A DNA stretch of 64,000 nucleotides from Heterohyrax brucei (GCA_028571685.1 CM053142.1:197276796-197340795), one strand, 5' to 3'; shown: positions 12,034 through 23,152, counted from the first letter of the stretch. The notes: generated by a model not told the origin, from the sequence alone. Made by a program: numbers and translations.

Positions 12034-12431
12034 CCCCCAAAAGAAGTCACGTCCTAACCTCTATACCTGTGAATGTGGCTCTGTTTAGAAATAAATTCAT
12101 TCCAGACAAAAATACGGTTAGCATGAGATCATAATGAAGTAGGATAGCTTTGTGATGCGTGTCCTTACCAAAAAGAATAAGGTATACACAGACAGGAGAA
12201 AACAGGGAGGATACCATGTGACTTAGTTTGACAGCTGCAAGCCATGGAATGCCATGGATTGTTGGGAGCCATCGGAAGCTAGGAGAGAGGTGTGGAACAG
12301 ACTGTCCCTCAGAACTGTCAGAAGGAGTTTGGTTTAGATTTCTAGCTTCCAGCATTGTGAAACAATAAATATCATTCTCAGAAGTCACCTATTTTGTTAC
12401 CAAAGATAGGAATTTAAGACAGCTAATTACC
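12034..12431 (+). mobile_element. MLT1-type LTR, body (continuation of 8331)
   Basis: It resumes exactly where 8331-8355 stopped: 'agaagtcacgtcctaacctc'. It shows the MLT1 hallmarks gtgaatgtggctctgtttag, tgtgaaacaataaat and a terminal 'ctaatta'. The 3.7-kb interruption contains the solo LTR at 8390 and the RTE at 8866. Confidence 0.65.
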
Positions 12432-13440
12432 AAAATTATCAAAGGAAAAGTAGAAACAAGCCACTGAACAATAACCTTAAGAGTATGTTCTTAATGAATC
12501 TTGCCCAAAGGTAGTAGATAAAGAACAATTCTTTCAAGGGCAAATGCAGACATGCCCCAGGGTGTAGCAGCCCCCAGTTTTCACTAAAATTGGGAGAAAG
12601 CAATACTCCTACTCAATCCTCATTAATCGTGAACAAATACTAAAGCCTGAGAGAAACATGGATTCCAAGAAACACTAGCAAAATCATCACTGGCTTCTCT
12701 GAGTACACAGAGGCACCCTCACATCTCTTAGGAAGAAGAAAGATAAGAGTTGAGATCAAACTGAAGAACAGTTCACAAGAAGACACATTACAGAGAAGCG
12801 TGAAGACACTAAAGACAAAGAGAAAACTATTTGAGCTTTCAGAGAGAAACAAGAGGTCATTCAAAACTATAGCAATGAGTCACATCGGATTTCTCTAGAT
12901 GAATGAAACTTTGGTTAAATATTAAAGAGAAATAAGCTCACATTTTTAAATGTATTATCTAGTTATTTGTTACTCACACTTGAGGGAAAAACACTCTTGC
13001 ATTTATCAGATACAATTAACAAGCAATAGGGGGAATAAAGGTGACCTAATATTTATGTTCTGTGATTGTTTTAAAATGTTTTTAATTTTTGTCAAAGAAA
13101 GTAGAGAAAAAAAGAACATTCATAGCAACTCAGAAAGAAACATAGTGTACTAAAATCCTTACCTTCTTATAGAACCAATATAAAAACTGATAAAATGAAA
13201 AGCAACATTGGTAAATAAAAGTGTGTCTTAAGGCTAACCATTATTAGAATAAAAATGGAATATATAACTTAAAAAACAAAAGAAAACAATCTATATAACA
13301 GAAAACAAGAAAGAAAGAAAACTATGATAAATGAGAACTATAAAATAAATTACAGAAGCATTTAAAATAAAATTGAAAGATTTAAACTTACCAGTTGGAA
13401 GGCACTCTTTCTAATTAATATTTTTTAAAAAAGAAAGAAC
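12432..13440 (+). other. A-rich DNA, probably degenerate L1
   Basis: The segment 'gacactaaagacaaagagaaaac' (about 12806) followed by 'cagagagaaacaagaggtc' resembles the end of old L1 ORF1. The rest is A/T-rich without a recognisable frame. Nothing else seen. Confidence 0.35.
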
Positions 13441-13716
13441 TTTCAATACTTGCATCTATCCATCGCTACTGAGTCAATTCCAACTCACATGTGTTCTTGT
13501 TGCTGTTAGATGTCATCAAGTCAATTTCAACTTGTAATGACCCCATGTACAACAGAACTAAACAATGTCCAGTCCTGCACCATGCTCACAATTGTTTTTA
13601 TGTTTAAACCCACTGTTGCAGCCACTGTGTCAATCCTCCTCTTTGAGGGGTCTCTTCTTTTTTATTGACCTTCTACTTTACCAAATAGGATGTCCTTCTC
13701 CATGGATTGATCCCCC
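13441..13716 (-). mobile_element. RTE 3' fragment (left half), with SINE-like scrap
   Basis: 13497-13716 is the minus-strand RTE 3' end (tail 'gttgttgttag' variant, then 'cactgttgcagccactgtg' and 'aggatgtccttctcc'). 13455-13496 looks like a scrap of AfroSINE or RTE tail. The element is cut at 13717 by the MaLR provirus and resumes for about 15 bp after 15605 (cttcctgacaacac). Confidence 0.8.
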
Positions 13717-14173
13717 TGTCACGGATTGCATTGTTTCCACCCAAAAATGTATGTATTGATTTGACTGGGCTATGAGTGCCATTATGGTGCGATTCCTTCC
13801 ATGTGTTGTGAATTCTGCCTCTGTGATATTGGTGATGGAGAACGGGCAGCTCTTGTGTTGGTGAGGCAGGACCCAAGCTTCCAGCTTGTGGGATATAGGG
13901 GAGAGAAGTAAGCAGAGGAAGTTGGGAACCTCACACCACCACAAAGGCAGCACCAAGAGCAGAGCACATCCTTTGGACCTGAGGTTCCTGTGCCGAGATG
14001 CTCTCATTGGATTCAGACTCAACCTACTGGACTGTGATAATTTCACTTACTGAGTGGACTTGTAACTTGTTAATGGATTTGTGGCTTACTGGACTGTGAC
14101 AATCAAAGTTTCTCTTCACAAAACCATCCACATGTGGTATTTTCTGTTAGAGCAGTACCAAGTGACTAAAACA
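13717..14173 (+). mobile_element. 5' LTR of complete MaLR element
   Basis: It runs from TGTCACGG to CTAAAACA, 457 bp, and closely resembles the 3' copy at 15191. Directly after it comes 'gaatttggtgccaggggtgg', the primer-binding/leader type start of MaLR internal regions. Confidence 0.88.
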
Positions 14174-15190
14174 GAATTTGGTGCCAGGGGTGGTACACTA
14201 CTCTAACAAATACCTAAAATGTGTAAGTTTTTTTTCAGACTGTGAATGAATGAAAGAAGGAACCCAAGAGAAATGCTAACACCTGAGAAGGTGGCAGATG
14301 GTGAGAAAAGCAGCAGCAGCAGCAGCAGCAGTGAACTAGAAGCAACAGAACAAGGAGTGTACCCACGGAGTAAGAATGTTCCATGCCTCCGTGCAGGAGG
14401 CTTCCTGGCAGAGAGGGGTGCCTTTGCGCACTTGAATAGGTGGAGCTAGGCTTGCTGACCCACAGAACAAGAGGGCTGAGGGCCTGTGTGCAGGATGCTA
14501 CTTGATGGAGTGGGGTGCCTCCAGGCACTTGAATTGGTGGAGTTATGGAGCTTTGGAATATTTGCCCCTGCAGGGAAGATGTGGGCTTGAGGCCCAGGCC
14601 ATGAGGCCTTAGGAAGCAGAAGCTGATGAGACAAGGTTGATGAGAAGCTAATCAGCCCCAGTCTCAAAAGATATGGCCATGAAAGGTTGAAGCCATGGCT
14701 TCCTGTGTGCGTAAGGATGGAATTGCCACTCATTTGGGCTTTGGGTGCACCTAAAGCCAAGGGGGCAGAGTTGCTGCCCAAGTGGTCCTGGAAGGCAGAA
14801 TTGAAGCCCAGGGGCTTCCGCTCAGAATCTGGAGAGTGTGGCCAATACCTAGAGTCTGAAGGGAAGGATTAGAAAATGTCCCAGAGTCTGGAGTACTGTT
14901 TTTGAAGCTGTGAAGGGTAATGTGTTCTGTTAATTTGTCTGGTGCCTGTTATGCCTTTCTCTGCAATTTTTCCTTTTCTAATTTGTGCCTTCATGTTCTG
15001 CCATTGTACTTTGGAGGCAAATAACTTGTATTCTGATTTCACAGATGTAGAGGAGTCTTTGTATCTTGGACTTGAAACTGGTTTAAGACTGCTATCGTAT
15101 GGGATGAATATGTTTTTGTTATACTTTTGCTATGATGGGTTGCATGTGTTAACATGTTTCAAAGATATGATTGGGGGGCAAAGGGTGGAG
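14174..15190 (+). mobile_element. MaLR internal region (non-coding)
   Basis: It begins with the MaLR leader 'aatttggtgcc...aacaaatacctaaaatgtg'. It ends in a polypurine tract 'attggggggcaaagggtgg' immediately before the 3' LTR. No gag, pol or env frame is visible, as expected for MaLR elements, which are mobilised by ERVL proteins. Confidence 0.85.
14309..14331. repeat. (CAG)n microsatellite inside MaLR internal region
   Basis: Seven consecutive CAG units in phase. It is read as poly-Cys/Leu on the minus strand and poly-Ser/Gln/Ala on the plus strand, but only in chance frames. Confidence 0.95.
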
Positions 15191-15605
15191 TGTCATGGAT
15201 TGTATTGATTTGACTTGCCTGTGAGTCTCAATGTGGTGCGATTCTTCCTGTGTGTTGGGAATCCTGCCTCTGTGATATTGATGATGGAAAATGGGCAGCT
15301 GTTGTGTTGGTGAGGCAGGATTCAAGTTACCAGCTTGTGGGATATAAGGGAAAGCAGTGAGCAGAATGAGTTGGGAACCTCATATCACCACAAAGGCAGT
15401 ACCAAGAGCAGAGCACATCCTTTGGACCTAAGCCTCTCACTGAATTTGTACTTAACATACTGGACTGTGACAATTTTACTTATTGAATGGACTTGTAACT
15501 TGTTACTGGATTTGTGGCTTACTAGACTGTGACAATAAAGATTCTCTTCATGAAGTCGTGGGCTCCTGATATTTTCTGTTGGAGCAATACTAGATGACTA
15601 AAACA
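15191..15605 (+). mobile_element. 3' LTR of complete MaLR element
   Basis: It runs from TGTCATGG to CTAAAACA, 415 bp. It is shorter than the 5' LTR mainly because of small deletions (after tgtcatggattgtattgatt and near 15430). LTR divergence would date the insertion. After it the interrupted RTE resumes. Confidence 0.88.
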
Positions 15606-15631
15606 CTTCCTGACAACACAGCAACTATATT

Positions 15632-16150
15632 TGCTAAGGTTAGGTGTCGACTTGACAAGGCCAAGTTTCTTCGTAGCTTGGCAGTTATATAATGGGCTGT
15701 GATCATCTCCAAGATGGAATCAGCTATGAGGAGCCAATGAGTTGGAAGGCAGTTTCACTGGGGTGTGGTATGCATCAAGTATAGGTGGATTTGCTGGTAA
15801 AACTTAAGGGCTTTTTTTCACTGTGGTTCCTACAGCAGGTTTGTATTCATATGACCTCTGATTCTTGGGACTAGGGATAGCAGCTTACTGATGTCTTATT
15901 GGCTAATTACGGGATTCTTCAGTCTCTGAAGCCTGTGAGCCAGAAGCCTGCTGTCTGAGATGCTGACCTGGGGCTCACTAGCCCCTCCAGCTAGGTGAGT
16001 TAGAAGAAGCCTCCAGCCTGATGCCTGACCATGTGCTTAAGACTTTCCAGCCTCTAGAACCATGTGAGCCATTTCCTTTATATAAAAACTCTGCATGTAT
16101 GCATTTATACACTTTACTGGTCTTGCTTCTCTGGAGAACCCAGCCTAAGA
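15632..16150 (+). mobile_element. LTR-like repeat, second family
   Basis: It starts 'tgctaaggttaggtgtcgac' (compare tgtgatggttaa...gtcaacttgg at 41221). It ends 'catttcctttatataaaaac...ttctctggagaacccagcc'. The same body recurs at 41221-41778. ERV-type LTR; exact family uncertain. Confidence 0.65.
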
Positions 16151-16155
16151 CTGTG

Positions 16156-16308
16156 GCCCTATAAGACAGAGTAGAACTGCCTCACTGGGTTACCAAGTCT
16201 GTAAACTTTAAAATAACAGACTGGACATCTTCATTCCAAACAGCTGGTAGTTTCAAATTGTCAACATTTAGGTTACTAGGTGAGTGATTAAGCATTGTAC
16301 AACTGGGG
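16156..16308 (-). mobile_element. AfroSINE, 3'-truncated
   Basis: On the plus strand it reads 'ccctataagacagagtagaactgcc', then the reverse of the tRNA-like half. The 3' tail half is missing next to the LTR end at 16150. Confidence 0.7.
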
Positions 16309-16309
16309 A

Positions 16310-17330
16310 GATAAAATTAAAATAAAACAATGCAGAATGATCAAAAATAAATGAATGGAAAAAGATGTACTAGGTTTAACTATAAACCCAAGCAAGCCTA
16401 GTTACTAGCATTTTGTTAGACAAAACGAAATGTCAGTAAAAGATAGCATCATAATAAGACGCAATGGAGCAGTAAAAAAAACTCAATTGTCATATAGCCA
16501 TCGTTAACATTAATGCAGCTTTAAAACAAGCCAGCAGAAGTTGACATAACTGCTGGGAGAGAGGTAAATCAAATATTATGATTGGCCATTTCAACTGCTC
16601 TGAGAATTTTTAAGTCAAATATGCACACACACACACAGAAAGAGAGACTAAGAATCAAAAACAGAATCAGTATGCGCAAACTATGTGGAATATTTACAAG
16701 CATAAACTTATAGCCTAAATAAATCTGAAAGTTTCAATATTATACAGAAAATCTATTCTAATAAAAATTTAAATTAATTACAGAAGAAAATAAAAAAATA
16801 CACAAATGTGTGATACTAAAAAATACTCCACGTAAAATCTATGACAAAGGCAAAGGCAGCTTTAGAGGGAAAGAACTTATGGCTCAAATACTTTAACCAG
16901 AAGAAAGTGAGATTAGAAACAAAAGATCTAAACATTCAACTCAAGAAGAGGAAACAAAAATAAACAGAAGAGAAAACAGAACAGTCCAAAGAAACAAGAA
17001 CTGGAGAAATAAGAAAAATAAAGACAGACACCAGGGAAAGAGAAAAGGGAACAGAAGAGAAAGGAAACCAAAATCTGATTCTCAAGAGATTAGTAGAACA
17101 GGTTTAATAAAAATTTGATTATGAAAAAAGTAGACAATGGAAGACAAGATATGACAACCCACAGAGAGGAAACAACAGTGTAAAAGAATTACAAGGACAG
17201 CAAAGACAAAAAAAAAGAAACCTTTAAAGTGTTATCCACTATTATACCAGCGTGTTTTAACAAACTTGTAAAATGCAAAACTGTGGAGTTAGAAGAATAA
17301 AATGTAGAATCACGTTTTGTCATCCAGGGA
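16310..17330 (+). mobile_element. L1 ORF2 fragment, degenerate
   Basis: A-rich coding-strand sequence matching the L1 endonuclease-RT linker, for example 'gcaaaggcagctttagaggg' followed by 'aagaacttatggctcaaata', then 'aacagaagagaaaacagaac'. A (CA)n run lies at 16623-16636. No frame stays open. Confidence 0.55.
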
Positions 17331-17404
17331 AAAGAAAAACCTCCTTTTAAAAAAAAAAAAGCATAGACCACGAGATCCCAAACTGCTTACTTTTAAAAAT
17401 ATTT

Positions 17405-17905
17405 TTAGATGTGTTTCCTATATTGCTGCTATAATAAACAGTCAAGATTTGGTGGCCTACAAAGAAACAAAGTTATTCTCTTACAGTTTTATAGGTCAGA
17501 TACTCAACAGGGGTCTCACCAAGCTTTAATCAAGGTGTCTTTCAGGGATGCGTTTCTTTCCAGGAGAGAGTCCGTTTTCTCCCTTCCTCTGTGTCTAGAG
17601 GCCATCTGCAGGCAGTCCTTGGCTGGTGGACTCCTTCCATCCCCAGAGGCAGTGACGGCTGACCGCAGGTTGAGTCCTTCTCACAGCCCCTGACTCACCT
17701 TCCTCTCCTGCCCCCTCCTTCCACTTGACAAGGACCCTGTGACAACCACAGGTCATCTAGTTTCTTCTCCCGTTCTCAGAGTCAGCAGATCAATAACCTG
17801 AAATCTGACTACGCTCTCAATTTCCTGTGGCAGAGAAGGTAATGTACGTGTTCCAGAGATTAGAAAACAGACAGCACTGGGGAGCCAGTATAGTGCCTAT
17901 GACAA
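17405..17905 (-). mobile_element. MLT1-type LTR, antisense
   Basis: The plus strand shows 'attgctgctataataaacag', 'ttattctcttacagttttata' and 'ttggctggtggactccttcc', which is the classical reverse of MLT1-class LTRs. It is diverged. Confidence 0.6.
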
Positions 17906-17924
17906 TATGACGTTTCTTGTGTTG

Positions 17925-18010
17925 TGTTGTGTAGTGCAGAGTTGTGTTTTTGTTATGTTTGTTACATTTGTTTTGTTATGTTGTGTTACATTACACTGTG
18001 TCATGTCGTG
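17925..18010. repeat. TG/TTGTG low-complexity tract
   Basis: Imperfect 'tgttgtgttg' and 'ttatgtttgttac' units, almost lacking A and C on this strand. Confidence 0.8.
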
Positions 18011-18017
18011 CCATGTT

Positions 18018-18172
18018 TGACTGGGTTTTGTTGACTTGATTGCTATGTACAGTGATCTCGTGTTTACGTTGAAGTAGAGACGGATGGGCCACTCTCCTGA
18101 GGTACGTCTGGGTGAACTGGAACTTCCCGCCGTTTGGTTAGCAGCCCACCACGTTAACTGTCTGCCTCACCC
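18018..18172 (-). mobile_element. AfroSINE, diverged
   Basis: The minus-strand tRNA-like half is recognisable in 'gtttggttagcagcccacc' and 'gggtgaactggaac'. The 3' half is eroded. Confidence 0.5.
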
Positions 18173-19349
18173 ATGTGTACACATACTTACACAATAAAAT
18201 TTTTATATGAATAATATCTTGAGGGCTGCACACACCAGTATTTTAACATTTTCTCTCTCTAGTAGGATTGCAGTTTTTAACATTTTCATTGTCACCCATT
18301 TCCTGTCACCTATTATCTTTAAAGTAATTATGAATTATTTCCACAAATGCTTATGTGTTTTTCCATTTCAGAAGATTTATGTGCAAGATTGTAATGAAGA
18401 AGAAACAGTGCACTGTATGCCAGGAATTAATTGCAAGGTAGACTCAGCATGCTTGCCACATTGGGGACACGATAGATGTTGTTCTCCGTGACCGGATCAC
18501 AAATGCTGGGCCTCTCTAAATTCTGTAGATGCAGAATAGACAGCCATGCCAGTGAGCATCAGCCAGCTCCTGATTCTTTGAAGAGAGTCTACACTGTTCT
18601 GCTTTACCTTTTCTAGCTAAACGAGGAGAATTGCAGGTAGGAGGCTCCCATTAGGAGTATGTCTTGTTTAATTAATCTTTAATTATTGGGCAAAACAAAT
18701 GAAAGATAGCTTCCACCAGGAAGATTGCCTGCGGCATTTATCAGCTTGCTCATCCTTAGGACCCACCCAGCCACAGTAAATCAAATGCTTGTCCCTTTCC
18801 AATGTGTAGAGCAAATAATTAAACTGTCCATGAAAGCAGCCAAGGTCTTAACAGAATTTAATTGTGTGTGAACTTGCAGCTAGCTGAAGTCTGTGGAAAA
18901 CTTTGTGAAGTTCCAGCTTTAACCACTCTCCCTGCTAGACAGTGCTGTCCAAGACCAGTCAGCATTCAAAATGTGAACCAAGAGCAGGCAATCCTTCTGA
19001 GTTTGCAGGTGAACACGCAATGCTAGTGTCCCAGGTGTCTAAGACACACTCCTCTTCTCCCTGTTTCCAAGTTAGTAGACCAGATAGCCCCCATGTACCT
19101 AAGTGGAACGTCTACAGCTTGTTTCCTGAAGGGATTGTTTTAATCCCTTAATATAGTTGTGTAAGTTCTTGTTTCTACTTCATACTCTCTACTGGTTCCT
19201 TGAAACATCTGCCTTCTTCATCTAGCTAGTCCCCCACCATCACTCCAAAGAAATCCTTGCCAAGTCACAATGCTGTCTGGGCTGGTAAGTCCAAAGGCAG
19301 TTTTTGGTCTTTCACTAGCATGTCATTCCATGATCATTCCATGCACCTA
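18173..19349. other. Repeat-poor stretch, possible conserved non-coding DNA
   Basis: I recognise no repeats between about 18180 and 19349. 18500-18960 has TAATTA-type cores (TTAATTAA at 18668, AATTATT at 18680, TAATTAAA near 18817). This is the texture of homeodomain-rich conserved elements, although such cores are also common in AT-rich DNA. No ORF of note apart from the candidate exon listed separately. Confidence 0.35.
18372..18437 (+). other. Candidate 66-nt coding exon (weak)
   Basis: A pyrimidine-rich tract ending 'gtgtttttccatttcag' precedes it, and 'aag|gtagac' follows, giving AG and GT borders. The 22 codons between are open (starting KIYVQDCNEEETVHC), and the same frame stays open on both sides (18207-18491). 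Length is a multiple of three, so it would be phase-neutral. I do not recognise the peptide. Splice-like borders around short open stretches occur by chance, so this is a low-confidence call. Confidence 0.15.
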
Positions 19350-20720
19350 AGGTACTCAACCATGTATGGCAAGGAATTCAGAAGACAGCCACTCGGTCAA
19401 GCAACAAGAAGGGATCTGTATTTGTGCCCTTTCCAGAAAAAGGTTATCCAACACAATGCAGAAATTATTGAACAATATCATTAATATCACACACAACTAA
19501 AATTGTTGGAAATAATTCAAAAAATGGTTGTAGCAGTACATCAACAAGGAGCAGCCGGAAATTCAAGCTGGATTCAGAAGAGGACATGGAACAAGAGACA
19601 TCATAGCTAACGTCAGATGGATCAGGGCTAAACTCAGAGAATACCAGAAAGAGGTTTACCTGCCCTTTATTTACTATGTAGAGGCATTCAACTCTGTGGA
19701 TCATAGTAAGTTACAGACAACATTCCAAAGAATGGGCATTCCAAAAGATTTAACTGTGCTCATGCGGAACCAGTACATGGAAGAGGCAGTCATTTAAACA
19801 GAACGAGGTTTAAGACCAGGAAAGTTTTGCATCATGGCTATATCCTTTCACCATACGTATTCAGTCTGTGTCCTGAGCAAGTAATCGGAGAAGCTGGGCT
19901 CTATGAGGAAGAACAGGGCCTCAGGGTTGGAGGGAGCCTTGCTAACAGCCTGAGATAGGCAGATGGCACAATTTTGCTCGCTGAGAGTGAAGAAGACTTG
20001 AAGCACTTACTGATAAAACTACAAAAAATTACAACCTTCAGTATGGATTACACCTCAACAAAAAGAAAACTAAAATCTTCACAACTGGACCGGTAAGCAA
20101 CATGATAAACAGGGAAAAGACTGAAGCTGTCAAGGATTTCATTTTACTTATATTCACAGTCAATGTCTACGGAAGCAGAAGTAAAGAAACCAGAAAATGT
20201 GTATATCACCGGCCAAATCTGCTCCAAAAAACTCTTCAACGATGTTGCTTTGAGGACTAAAGTGTGCCTGACCTAAGCCATGGCTTCTTCAATTGCCTCA
20301 CATGCATGTGAAAGCTGTTTAATGAACAAGGAAGACTGAAGAAGAGTTGCTGACTTTGAACTATGGTGTTAATGAAGAATATTGAATATTCCATGGACTG
20401 CCAAAAGAAGGAACAAGTCTGTCTTGGAAGAAATATGAACAGAGTGCTCCTTGGAAGCAAGGATGGCAAGACTTCATTTCAAGTGCTTTGTACGTATCAT
20501 CAGGAGGAACCGATTTGTGGAGGACGGCGTGCTTGTTAGGGTAAAAGGTAGAAAAAAGTGAAAGACCGTCAACTGGATGGCTCAACACTGTGACTTCAAC
20601 AACAGGCTCAAACACAGCAGCAATGGTGAGGATGACTCAGGACCCGACAGTGCTTTGTCCTGTCGTACAGGAGATTCCTGTAAGTTAGAACTGTCTCTGC
20701 TGCACCTAACAACAGCAACA
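19350..20720 (+). mobile_element. RTE-clade LINE, 5'-truncated
   Basis: It starts inside the RT domain (near 'tatggcaaggaattcagaag') and runs to the 'ctaacaacagcaaca' tail. The RT regions 'caagctggattcagaagagg' and 'caaagaatgggcattcc' are clear. The catalytic box near 19950 is mutated (ADGT). Multiple stops are present. It is tail-to-tail with 20930-21589. Confidence 0.92.
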
Positions 20721-20780
20721 TACCCTGATGATTACGGGCCAGCATCCAGACCCTTCATTAACGATAACTGCCCCCATTAT

Positions 20781-20929
20781 GGAAATCCTGGTGGCATAGT
20801 GGTTAAGCGCTACAACCTCTAACCAAAAAGTTGGCAGTTCAAATCTGTCAGGCACTCCTTGGAAACTCTCCAGGGCAGTCCTACTCTGACCTAGAGGGTC
20901 TTTATGAGTTGGAATTGACTCAACAACAG
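20781..20929 (+). mobile_element. AfroSINE
   Basis: It runs from 'ggaaatcctggtggcatagtgg' through 'tcaaatctgtcaggcactcc' to 'gttggaattgactcaacaac'. It lies between the tails of two opposed RTE copies. Confidence 0.88.
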
Positions 20930-21589
20930 TTGTTGTTAGGTGCTGTCCAGTCAGTTCTGACTCATAGTGACCCTGTAAGCAACAGAACAGAATACCTCCT
21001 TGTCTTGCACCGTGTCCACAATCATTTTTATGCTTAAGCCCATTGTTGCAGCCACTGTGTCAATCCATCTTATCAAGGGTCTTCCTGTCTTTCACTGACC
21101 CTCCACTCTACCAAGCATGATGTCCTTCTCCAGGGGCTGATCTTTCCTGACAACATGTCCAAAGTGTACATGATGCAGTCTTGCCATCTTTGCTTCCAAG
21201 GAACACTCCGCTTGTACTTCTTCCAGAACAGATCCATTTCTTCTTTTGGCTGTCCATCGTACATTCAACATTCTTCTTCAACATCACAATTCAAAGGCAT
21301 TAATTCTTCCGTCTTCTTTGTTCATAGTCCAGCTTTCACATGCATATCATGAGATTGAAAATACCGTGGCTTGGATTAGGCATGTTTTAGTCTCCAAGGT
21401 GACATTCTTACTTTTGAATACTTTGAAGCGTTCCTTTGCAGCAGATTTTCCCAGTGCAATGTGTCTTTTGATTTCTTGACTGTTGCTTCCAAGGGTATTG
21501 ATTGTGGACCCAAGTAAAACGAAATTTTTGACAACCTCAATGCTTTCTCCATTTACTGTAATGTTGCTTACCGGTCTGGTTGTGAGGAA
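20930..21589 (-). mobile_element. RTE-clade LINE, 3' fragment
   Basis: The plus strand begins 'ttgttgttaggtgctgtcc' (reverse of the tail) and reaches 'ttaccggtctggttgtgagg', about 660 bp of the C-terminal region and 3' UTR. It is broken by stops. Confidence 0.92.
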
Positions 21590-22103
21590 AAGCAGTGAGG
21601 TTAGTTATTTTGGTTTAGCCTCCACATTCATGAGAGACCATGGTACACTGGTGAGCCATGCTGGGAAGCCAGGGTCATAGGAGAAATTTGAGGCTTCATT
21701 AAACCCTAAAAACCACACCCCCATCTCTGCAGAGCTGTTGCTTGAAACACGAGAATGAATGGAAACGGCAGGTGTCCTGTGTACCTGAGTAACAGTCCCC
21801 TCAGGGTGGACAGCCCATAGAACGAGCCCAGAGGGGCAGGCCTGTGCTGCCAGCCCCGAGGGTAAGTAAAGACACGGACATGCCAGGAGCTCAGGAGGTG
21901 AGGCAGGGGACTGGGGACACAGGGCTCTTTCTTCCCTTCACAGGATACTTGACAAGTTCAGGAAGAATAGAGAGCCTCTGGCCAGCCCATCTCTGTCCCT
22001 GAGGCAGAGGATGTTCAGGAAGCGCAGCTGGGGGCCATTCCTTGGAGTTGTGAAGCGAGTGATTTGCAGGAGCTCCCTGGAAATGAGGCATCCAAGAAGA
22101 CCA
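21590..22103. other. Unassigned DNA with a splice-bracketed non-coding stretch
   Basis: No repeat recognised. 21733-21861 is flanked by 'acccccatctctgcag' and 'gag|ggtaagtaaag', which look like good splice acceptor and donor sites. All three forward frames of the 129 bp contain stops, so any exon would be non-coding. Confidence 0.3.
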
Positions 22104-22299
22104 GAAAGTCCATGGGAGGTGCAAATACCTAAGACACCAGCTGCTAACAGACAAGTTGGGGATTCAAGGCCACCCAGATGTGCCTTGAAAGAAAAGCCTG
22201 GCAATCTACTTCTGGAAAATCAGTTCTGAAAACTCTGTGGAACAGTTTGCTCACATACATGAGGTTGCCGTGAGTGAGGATTAACCCCACGGCAGCTGA
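22104..22299 (+). mobile_element. AfroSINE, variant with extra central block
   Basis: It has 'tgggaggtgcaaatacc', 'ccagctgctaacagacaag', the block 'aagaaaagcctggcaatct' and the end 'aggttgccgtgagtgagg'. Confidence 0.75.
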
Positions 22300-23152
22300 T
22301 TTTAGGGAGATGAGAAGCAGACAGCAGAAAGGCAGACCACGGGGTGCATGTGGGAGCGGCCAGTCTGTCGGTACAAGACACTCCAGAAATCCTGGGGTCC
22401 CCAGGCCTGGCCATATGCACTGAATGGGAGAAATCCCCGTGGACTGTCTGAAGGAGCCCCAGGGACTGGACTGTGCAGTCCTGTCCCCATGGACCCCAAA
22501 AGAACTGCCCCTTCAACTCACTCCAGGCATAAGTCACTAGCTTTTTCTCAGCAATGGCTCAGGTGTCATAATTCAGTTTAACTGGATGTCTGAATCCTTC
22601 TAAACTCAAGTTCAATAGCATTTCATTACTGTGCTGGCGGGTGGAGCACTTTCTTCTGCGTTGCAAGTTTATTTCACCCTAAATTATTCACCAGATTGTT
22701 TAATAATGCAAGTCCCCACAATGTCGCTGGAAAAGCAGATGCCTTGTTTCAAAGCATATTGTTTCCAGAACACAGCAGGAGGGGAGGGTCCACTCTCTGA
22801 TCTCATGGCCTGGATCATCTGTTAATCTGAGACTGAGGAGGTTTTCTTGCTTAATAAACGAAGCCCAGCCCTGCCCCGAGTGCACAGCACAGGCAATCGG
22901 CGTCTTGCTCCTCTCTCAGCAGAATGCCTGCTTATTTATTCATCTGCTTGACAAGGTCTCTGAACAAATGGCAACAGCTTTGATACTTTTCTGAGAAAAG
23001 CAGAGATGATGTGTACACGAATGCTCTTTCACACTCATTCTCATATGTGCACTTTATCATGTACGCACGTATATCAGTGGTAAGTAGTGCACTCCCATGA
23101 CACGCATGCATCAACAGTGAATGCACAATACACTCATATCACACACATATGT
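22300..23152. other. Repeat-poor stretch before the minisatellite
   Basis: No repeat family recognised up to about 23030, after which the sequence becomes CA-rich. 22540-22960 has the even base mix and short AT cores of a possible conserved non-coding element; nothing coding is evident. Confidence 0.35.

Noticed and set aside
19227-19283. Exon-like stretch before 'ctg|gtaagtcc'
   Set aside because: The upstream acceptor (catctag) has a weak pyrimidine tract, and the enclosed sequence gives no support.
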